From CAZYWA01 sp964650975 [NCBI: uncultured bacterium] (GTDB taxonomy: Bacteria > JADJOY01): 9,651 bases of DNA. Under the pieces are notes generated by a model. That model made no database searches, had not been told where the DNA came from, and saw nothing but the letters and a program-made list of their open reading frames with translations. The stretch covers positions 1 through 9,651 of the forward strand of contig CAZYWA010000294.1 of the NCBI GenBank assembly GCA_964650975.1, read 5' to 3'. Made by a program: the position numbers and the translations under genes. Below, in pieces: positions 5,206 through 9,651 of the stretch (the stretch's first letter is position 1; the number at the start of each line of letters is the position of its first letter).

Positions 5206-6726
5206 CTAGCGAGATTTCTTCGTGTTGTTTCGTGTCACATTGCGTGACACGCGCGGTCTCCGAGGACCGGCGCCAGCTTTGCTCCCGCTCGCTTTGGGTG
5301 CCGCCGCGGCGGTCAGCTCGGCGAGCGCCGCGTGCAGGCCGTCGGTGATCTCGTGCGCGTCCGGCACGGCCTCGCGGCCAGTCAGCACGCCGAACGACAG
5401 CTCGTCGCCGTAGCTCCACGCGGTGAGGTTGACGCCGATGCCGTCCAGGATCGGTCCCACCGAATACATGTGGCTGAGCTTGGCGCCGCCCACGAAGAGC
5501 TTCTCCGACGGCCCACGCACGTTGGACACGATCGCGTTCGCGGCCGGGCGGTGCAGCCGCGCGAGCTTCCAGCTGCTGTAGCTACGGATCGCCCACGACG
5601 ACACCTTGGGCGGCGCGAACTCCGCCCACTCGACCAGCACCTGGGGCCCGAGCCGCTCGTGGGTCGCCTTGGCCGCTTCGGCGATGTCGTGAATCCGCCG
5701 CAGCCGCTCGCGGGGATCGGCGATGTCGGTGCAGAGCGACATGAACACGTTCGAGAGCCGGTTACCGGAGAGCCGCGGCGATCCGCCCGCGCCGCCCGGC
5801 TCGGCGATCGAGACCGGCACCGTCGCGATGAGCGAGCGGTCGGCGTGCAGCCCGCGGCCGTCGAGGTAGCGCGCCAGCGCGCCGCCCGCGAGACCCAGCA
5901 CCACGTCGTTGAGCGTCACACCGAACGCGTCCTTCACCTGCTTCACCGCAGCGAGCGAAAGCGCCGTGCTGGCGAACGAGCGCGCCGGTGTGAGCGGCTC
6001 GTTGAAGGGCGTGCGCGGCGTGTCGAACGGCATCGGCGGCCGGGCGCCGGCGCCCCGATAGCCGCGCAGCACCGCGATCCCGCCTCGCACCGTGCGCGCC
6101 GCGAGCGGCAGGGCGCCGCCCGCCCGGCGCACCTGATCGCGCAGCGCATCGCGCACCAGGGTCAGGGGCTCGGGAAGCTCTTCTCCGGCGGGATGGTTCG
6201 CGGCGGCGGTCTCGCCGTCCGGGTGCTGCGACGACGACGCGGACGGCGCCTCGCGAGTCATCACGTTGGCGAGCATCGCCGCCGAGGCGCCGCCGTCAGC
6301 CACCGCGTGGTGGATCTTGAGCACGAACGCCAGCTCGCCGCCCGCGAGCCCCTCGACCATCCAGATCTCCCACAGCGGATGGCCTCGATCGAGCGGGTGG
6401 CCGGCGATGTCGGCGATGACCGCGTCGAGCTCGCGAGGTCCGCAAGGCGGCGGCAGCGCGATCCGGTGCAGGTGGTAGTCGAGGTCGAAGTGCGGGTCCT
6501 CGATCCACACCGGGTGGTCGAGCCCGAGCGGCACTTCCACGAGCCGCAACCGGAACGCGGGCAGCTTGTCGAGCAACCGGCCGAGCTCGCTGCGCAGCCG
6601 GTCGAAGCGGTCGGCCGGCCGCAGGTGCTTGGGTGGCTCGATCACCGCCACCTTGAGGGTGTGCATCAGGACGGTCGGCGACTCCGAGTAGAGAAAGCTC
6701 GCGTCGAAGCCGGTCAAGCGTCTCAC
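5206..6726 (-). CDS. Wax ester synthase / acyl-CoA:diacylglycerol acyltransferase (WS/DGAT)
   Basis: This enzyme transfers the acyl group of acyl-CoA to a fatty alcohol or diacylglycerol, making wax ester or triacylglycerol at the membrane face where lipid droplets form. With the GTG start it has 506 residues. The N-terminus RRLTGFDASFLYSE matches the family opening. The catalytic HHxxxDG motif is intact as HHAVADG (139-145), preceded by PLW (117-119). The conserved ND pair lies in GVTLNDVVLG (273-274), SNVRGP is at 401-406 and YSVGPILDG at 421-429. GTG 6726 is preferred because GGGAG lies 5 bases upstream and the homologous region begins at once. An ATG at 6786 would add 20 residues and overlap the hydrolase gene. 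The last 27 residues are a basic tail rich in R, K and N, encoded over a palindrome. The gene follows the hydrolase after 19 bases, suggesting co-transcription. Confidence 0.95.
   Translation of the reverse strand: MRRLTGFDASFLYSESPTVLMHTLKVAVIEPPKHLRPADRFDRLRSELGRLLDKLPAFRLRLVEVPLGLDHPVWIEDPHFDLDYHLHRIALPPPCGPRELDAVIADIAGHPLDRGHPLWEIWMVEGLAGGELAFVLKIHHAVADGGASAAMLANVMTREAPSASSSQHPDGETAAANHPAGEELPEPLTLVRDALRDQVRRAGGALPLAARTVRGGIAVLRGYRGAGARPPMPFDTPRTPFNEPLTPARSFASTALSLAAVKQVKDAFGVTLNDVVLGLAGGALARYLDGRGLHADRSLIATVPVSIAEPGGAGGSPRLSGNRLSNVFMSLCTDIADPRERLRRIHDIAEAAKATHERLGPQVLVEWAEFAPPKVSSWAIRSYSSWKLARLHRPAANAIVSNVRGPSEKLFVGGAKLSHMYSVGPILDGIGVNLTAWSYGDELSFGVLTGREAVPDAHEITDGLHAALAELTAAAAPKASGSKAGAGPRRPRVSRNVTRNNTKKSR
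5231..5251. promoter_or_regulatory. Perfect inverted repeat in the 3' end of the WS/DGAT gene
   Basis: The arms CGTGTCAC (5231-5238) and GTGACACG (5244-5251) are perfect reverse complements separated by 5 bases. The site is about 100 bp upstream of the centre of the operator at 5119-5162 and shares its CGTG...CAC character. TTCGTG occurs at 5152, just inside the first operator, and again at 5219 and 5229. I infer a second regulator-binding site, possibly allowing looping. A coding coincidence or an RNA hairpin near the end of the WS/DGAT message is the alternative. Confidence 0.4.
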
Positions 6727-6731
6727 GTGTT

Positions 6732-6736
6732 CTCCC
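6732..6736 (-). promoter_or_regulatory. Shine-Dalgarno sequence supporting the GTG start of the WS/DGAT gene
   Basis: GGGAG on the minus strand sits 5 bases before GTG 6724-6726, in the short gap between the hydrolase stop at 6746 and the WS/DGAT. The longer ATG start at 6786 lies inside the hydrolase gene. Confidence 0.65.
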
Positions 6737-6745
6737 GGGGGGCCG

Positions 6746-7960
6746 TCATCGGAGCGGGACGCGAAAGCCGGCGCCGGTGAGCGCACGGTCCACGAAGCGC
6801 GCCACCTGGCCCGACCAGAAGTAGCTCACGTGCCCGCCATCGAACCAGCGGATGGTGCAGCGATCCCACGCTTCCCAAAGCCGATTGGCCTGGGCGGGAG
6901 TGGTGATCCCGTCGACCTTGCCCGCGAAGATGAAGCGCCGCTCCGCGGCCGCGCGCGGGGTCAGCGACGCCGGCGCGATCGGTGCGAAGAGCTCACGGGT
7001 CTTCCCCCACACCTCCTCCGACCAGTCCTCGCGGGCGCGCATCTCGGGCGGGCTGTGGCTCAGGAAGAGCCCGGGCAGATCGCACACCGGGATTCCCGCG
7101 ACGGCGAGGTCGAGATCCTCGAGACCGGAGACCAGCGACGCCACGTAAGAACCCACCGAGAGCCCGAACACGCCGATCCGCTCGCCGCCTTGCGCGCGGA
7201 TCCACTGCAGCAAGCGGCGCGTGTCCCATACCGCCTGGGTGATGCCGTGGAGCGTGTCGATGAGATCGAACGACACCAGCGCCGCGCGATCCATGCCAGG
7301 CCCGCGTCGTGGCCCCTGGAGCGGCAGCACCGGGAACATCAGGTTGAGACCCAGTCGATGGTGAAGCACGGCGGCGCGGAATCCGGGGAAATCCATCCAC
7401 GGGCTGCCGGTGCCGAGCCCGTGCAGGCACACCAGCCACGGGCGCGGCGTGCCGCCGGGGTCGTCGGCGTGGCGCAGCACCCACGCGTGCGCGGTCTGGT
7501 TCGATACGTACGAGCGCCAGCGCGCGGCACCGGGATGGCCCGCGTCGGGCTCGAAGCCGCTCTGAAACGAGAGCTGCTCGTAGCGCAGTCCCGGGAACCA
7601 GACGCTGCGCTGCTCGAGCCCGTCGATCGCGGGGGGCGCGCGATGAAAGACCGCCGCGCTCCGTGGCGCGGCTCGCGAGCGCATCAGCGCATGGGCGTCG
7701 TCGACCTCGCGGCGCACCCGCGCCAGTTGCTCGTCCGAGGGAAACCGATCGGCCGACTTCATGAGGCCGAGCAGCGAGCGGTCGACGGCGGCACCGACGG
7801 CTCGCGCCGAGGCGCCGAAGATCGAGCGGTTGCGCTCGCCGTCGCGGGCCGAAAAGGGGTCGTGGCGAGCCGCGTCCGCGGCGCGCGGCTCGCCGCGCAC
7901 TCGCCGGAACCAGCTCATCCAGCGTTCGAACCAGCCCACCGAAGCACCGACCGTGGTCAT
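6746..7960 (-). CDS. Alpha/beta hydrolase, ABHD18/DUF2048-like (putative lipase or esterase)
   Basis: The product has 404 residues. It shows a complete alpha/beta hydrolase core: WLVCLHGLGTG (oxyanion region, 176-185), nucleophile elbow GLSVGS with Ser268, probable acid Asp350 in FAGKVDGITTP, and His377 in FDGGHVSYF. The layout of the N-terminal part, HP...YVSNQTAHAWVL then the HG motif, then PVLPLQGPRRGPG and a nucleophile elbow after LLQWIRAQGG, resembles the ABHD18/DUF2048 group. I am not certain of that subfamily. There is no signal peptide, so it is probably cytoplasmic. ATG 7960 is chosen because GGAAGGA lies 4 bases upstream; a TTG at 8026 would add 22 residues without a good ribosome site. 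Its position just before the WS/DGAT suggests action on acyl esters or stored lipid, but the substrate is inferred only from the neighbourhood. Confidence 0.88.
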   Translation of the reverse strand: MTTVGASVGWFERWMSWFRRVRGEPRAADAARHDPFSARDGERNRSIFGASARAVGAAVDRSLLGLMKSADRFPSDEQLARVRREVDDAHALMRSRAAPRSAAVFHRAPPAIDGLEQRSVWFPGLRYEQLSFQSGFEPDAGHPGAARWRSYVSNQTAHAWVLRHADDPGGTPRPWLVCLHGLGTGSPWMDFPGFRAAVLHHRLGLNLMFPVLPLQGPRRGPGMDRAALVSFDLIDTLHGITQAVWDTRRLLQWIRAQGGERIGVFGLSVGSYVASLVSGLEDLDLAVAGIPVCDLPGLFLSHSPPEMRAREDWSEEVWGKTRELFAPIAPASLTPRAAAERRFIFAGKVDGITTPAQANRLWEAWDRCTIRWFDGGHVSYFWSGQVARFVDRALTGAGFRVPLR

Positions 7961-7964
7961 GAGG

Positions 7965-7971
7965 TCCTTCC
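7965..7971 (-). promoter_or_regulatory. Shine-Dalgarno sequence deciding the hydrolase start
   Basis: GGAAGGA on the minus strand lies 4 bases before ATG 7958-7960. It favours this start over the TTG at 8026, which lacks such an element. Confidence 0.65.
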
Positions 7972-7990
7972 CGGCGGCGCGGTTTCGAGC

Positions 7991-8003
7991 CGCCACCGTG
8001 GCG
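7991..8003. promoter_or_regulatory. 13-bp palindrome in the divergent intergenic region
   Basis: CGCCAC and GTGGCG are perfect reverse complements around one central base. The site lies between the hydrolase start (7960) and the preferred synthetase start (8037), next to the only AT-rich patch of the gap (about 8006-8028), where divergent promoters would be expected. I could not define a convincing -35/-10 pair on either strand. It could be an operator for both genes or chance in GC-rich DNA. Confidence 0.25.
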
Positions 8004-8036
8004 ATCCAAAATAGAACGTGTTTCAATGGGCCGCCA

Positions 8037-9651
8037 GTGGCCCGGACCCGCGCACCCCTCTTGCCCCTCGGCGACGCCGTGGAGGCGCTGGTCGACCTGG
8101 CCGGCGCCGCGCGCTTCGCCGCGCGCCTGGCGCTCCAGGCGCCGGCGCTGATTCCCTATGCGCCCGCGAGCCCCTCGCTCCTGCTCGAGCGGCGCGCGCG
8201 CCGCAACGCCCGCGATCTGGCCCTCGCCTACCGCGACCGCCGCTACACCTGGGCCGAGGTGAACCAGCACGCGAACCGGTACGCCGCGTGGTTCGCGGCG
8301 CACGGTGTGAGCGCCCGCGACGTGGTCGCGATCGTGATGGACAACCGGCCCGAGTTCCTGTTCGCGCTCCACGGGCTCTCGAAGCTGGGCGCGATCGGCG
8401 CGCTGGTGAATACCCAGCTGGTGGGCGCGGCGCTGGCGCATGCAATCGGCGTCAGCGGCGCCAAGCGGGTGCTGGCGAGCGCCGAGCACGCACCGCACGT
8501 CGAGGCGTTGCGTGGGCCTGTCGCCGCGTCGGCTCGACCGGCCAAGCCCGGCGCGGGCTCGAGCCAGCGCGCGAAGAAGAATGCAGCCGTCACCGAGTCC
8601 GCGCCGCTCGCCGGAATCACGCTCTGGGTTGAGCGCGCTGCCGACGGCGCCGAGCCGCCCGCGAGCGCCGCCGCGTTCCCTTACATCGACGACGAGATCG
8701 CGCGCCAGCCCAAACGCAACCGCTGGTACCGCCACATCCCCACCAACAAGGACGTGTTCTGCTTCATCTACACCTCCGGCACCACCGGGCTGCCCAAGGC
8801 CGCGGTGATCAAGAACCAGCGGATGCTGGGCGCCAACCTGGTGTTCGGGCAGCTCATGCATCGCGCGGCACCTGGCGACGTGATCTACGTGCCGCTGCCG
8901 CTCTTCCACTCGAACGGCCTCTTTCTGGGCTGGGGCTCGGCGCTCGCCACGGGCGCGGCCGTGGCACTGCGCGCCAAGTTCTCGGTGAGCCAGTTCTGGA
9001 GCGACGTGCGCGAGTTCCACGCCACGTCGTTCGTCTACATCGGCGAGCTCTGCCGCTACCTGCTGCAAGCGCCGGTGCGGCCCGAGGAGCGGCAACACGC
9101 GATCCGGGTCGCGGTGGGCAACGGGCTCAGGCCCGAGATCTGGCAGCGCTTCCAGGATCGCTTCGGCATCCCCGTGATCCGTGAGTTCTACGGCTCGACC
9201 GAGGGCAACGCGCCGACCATGAACTGGCGCGGCAAGCCCGGCATGATCGGCCGGCTGGGGCGGATCCAGGAGGTGATCCGCTGCGACGCCGAGACCGGCC
9301 AGGTGGCGCGCAACCCGCGCGGCTTCTGCGACCGGGTCGAGATCGGCGAGTCGGGCCTCCTGGTCGGCAAGATCTCGACGCTCATGACCTTCGACGGCTA
9401 CGTCGACGCGAAAGCCACCGAACAGAAGATCCTGACCGACGTGTTCGTGCGCGGCGATCGCTACTTCAACAGCGGCGACCTGGTCGAGCTTCACCCGGGC
9501 GGCTGGCTCTCGTTCCAGGACCGGCTCGGCGACACGTATCGCTGGAAGGGCGAGAACGTTTCGACGCAGGAGGTAGCGGAGATTCTCCACGATGCTCCAG
9601 GCGTCCTCGAAGCGAACGTATTAGGAGTAACTGTGCCGCAAGAAGACGGCC
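8037..9651 (+). CDS. FATP/FadD6-type long-chain fatty acyl-CoA synthetase, 3' end beyond the window
   Basis: This enzyme activates fatty acids to acyl-CoA through an acyl-adenylate, supplying the WS/DGAT. The frame is open to the window edge, 538 codons so far. From the GTG start, the P-loop-like AMP-binding motif is IYTSGTTGLPKAA (244-256). It is followed by PLPLFHSNGL, FVYIGELCRYLL, VGNGLRPEIW and EFYGSTEGN. GDTYRWKGENVST (498-510) is the signature of the very-long-chain/FATP group rather than ordinary FadD. Residues about 125-190 form an A/P/K-rich, poorly conserved insert. The start is uncertain: GTG 8037 gives an N-terminus of length similar to mycobacterial FadD6, while TTG 8061, GTG 8079 and ATG 7959 are also in frame and none has a good Shine-Dalgarno. 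ATG 7959 overlaps the hydrolase ATG, which leaves no room for a promoter. The gene is divergent from the storage genes. Confidence 0.92.
   Translation, partial: MARTRAPLLPLGDAVEALVDLAGAARFAARLALQAPALIPYAPASPSLLLERRARRNARDLALAYRDRRYTWAEVNQHANRYAAWFAAHGVSARDVVAIVMDNRPEFLFALHGLSKLGAIGALVNTQLVGAALAHAIGVSGAKRVLASAEHAPHVEALRGPVAASARPAKPGAGSSQRAKKNAAVTESAPLAGITLWVERAADGAEPPASAAAFPYIDDEIARQPKRNRWYRHIPTNKDVFCFIYTSGTTGLPKAAVIKNQRMLGANLVFGQLMHRAAPGDVIYVPLPLFHSNGLFLGWGSALATGAAVALRAKFSVSQFWSDVREFHATSFVYIGELCRYLLQAPVRPEERQHAIRVAVGNGLRPEIWQRFQDRFGIPVIREFYGSTEGNAPTMNWRGKPGMIGRLGRIQEVIRCDAETGQVARNPRGFCDRVEIGESGLLVGKISTLMTFDGYVDAKATEQKILTDVFVRGDRYFNSGDLVELHPGGWLSFQDRLGDTYRWKGENVSTQEVAEILHDAPGVLEANVLGVTVPQEDG

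Noticed and set aside
5332-6780. Plus-strand open frame of 482 codons opposite the WS/DGAT
   Set aside because: It is the antisense shadow of a gene with intact catalytic motifs; composition is R/H/E-rich and shows no domain.
6993-9590. Long minus-strand open frame of 865 codons opposite the synthetase
   Set aside because: The plus strand of 8037-9651 encodes clear acyl-CoA synthetase motifs and 6993-7960 encodes the hydrolase in another frame. The long frame is a by-product of GC-rich codon use, with no recognisable motif.

Overview
This is a GC-rich, gene-dense bacterial window, probably from a Gram-negative organism because it encodes an OprM/NodT-type outer-membrane efflux lipoprotein. 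Very high GC content, a FATP/FadD6-type acyl-CoA synthetase and a bacterial wax ester synthase/diacylglycerol acyltransferase (WS/DGAT) would fit an uncultured deltaproteobacterial, myxococcal or Binatota-like lineage. That placement is only an inference. All genes are on the minus strand except the acyl-CoA synthetase at the right edge.

Left part (1-4457, minus): at the left edge is a fragment resembling the middle of a class I SAM-dependent methyltransferase. It lies directly after the stop codon of a complete outer-membrane efflux lipoprotein (184-1698). Two small hairpins (1779-1819) separate that gene from an 877-residue protein (1824-4457). This protein has the overall architecture of a type IIG/Eco57I-like restriction-modification enzyme: HsdR_N-like N-terminus, helical linker, Rossmann-like methylase region, target-recognition-like region and LYGL C-terminus. 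Both expected catalytic centres appear eroded, so it may be a non-catalytic relative. No partner defence gene is visible.

Right part (4715-9651): this looks like a neutral-lipid storage and turnover locus. Three minus-strand genes lie in the transcription order alpha/beta hydrolase (6746-7960), WS/DGAT (5206-6726), small helical phasin-like protein (4715-5062). The divergent plus-strand gene (8037 to beyond the window) is a FATP/FadD6-type fatty acyl-CoA synthetase. A coherent model is that the synthetase activates fatty acids, the WS/DGAT esterifies them into wax ester or triacylglycerol, the small protein coats the droplet, and the hydrolase may release acyl chains. The small protein has its own putative sigma70-like promoter, overlapped by a strong inverted repeat (5119-5162) that looks like a repressor operator. 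A second perfect inverted repeat lies in the last codons of the WS/DGAT gene.

There is no CRISPR array, tRNA, rRNA, insertion sequence or recognisable phage gene. The stretches without a gene are all shorter than 300 bases.
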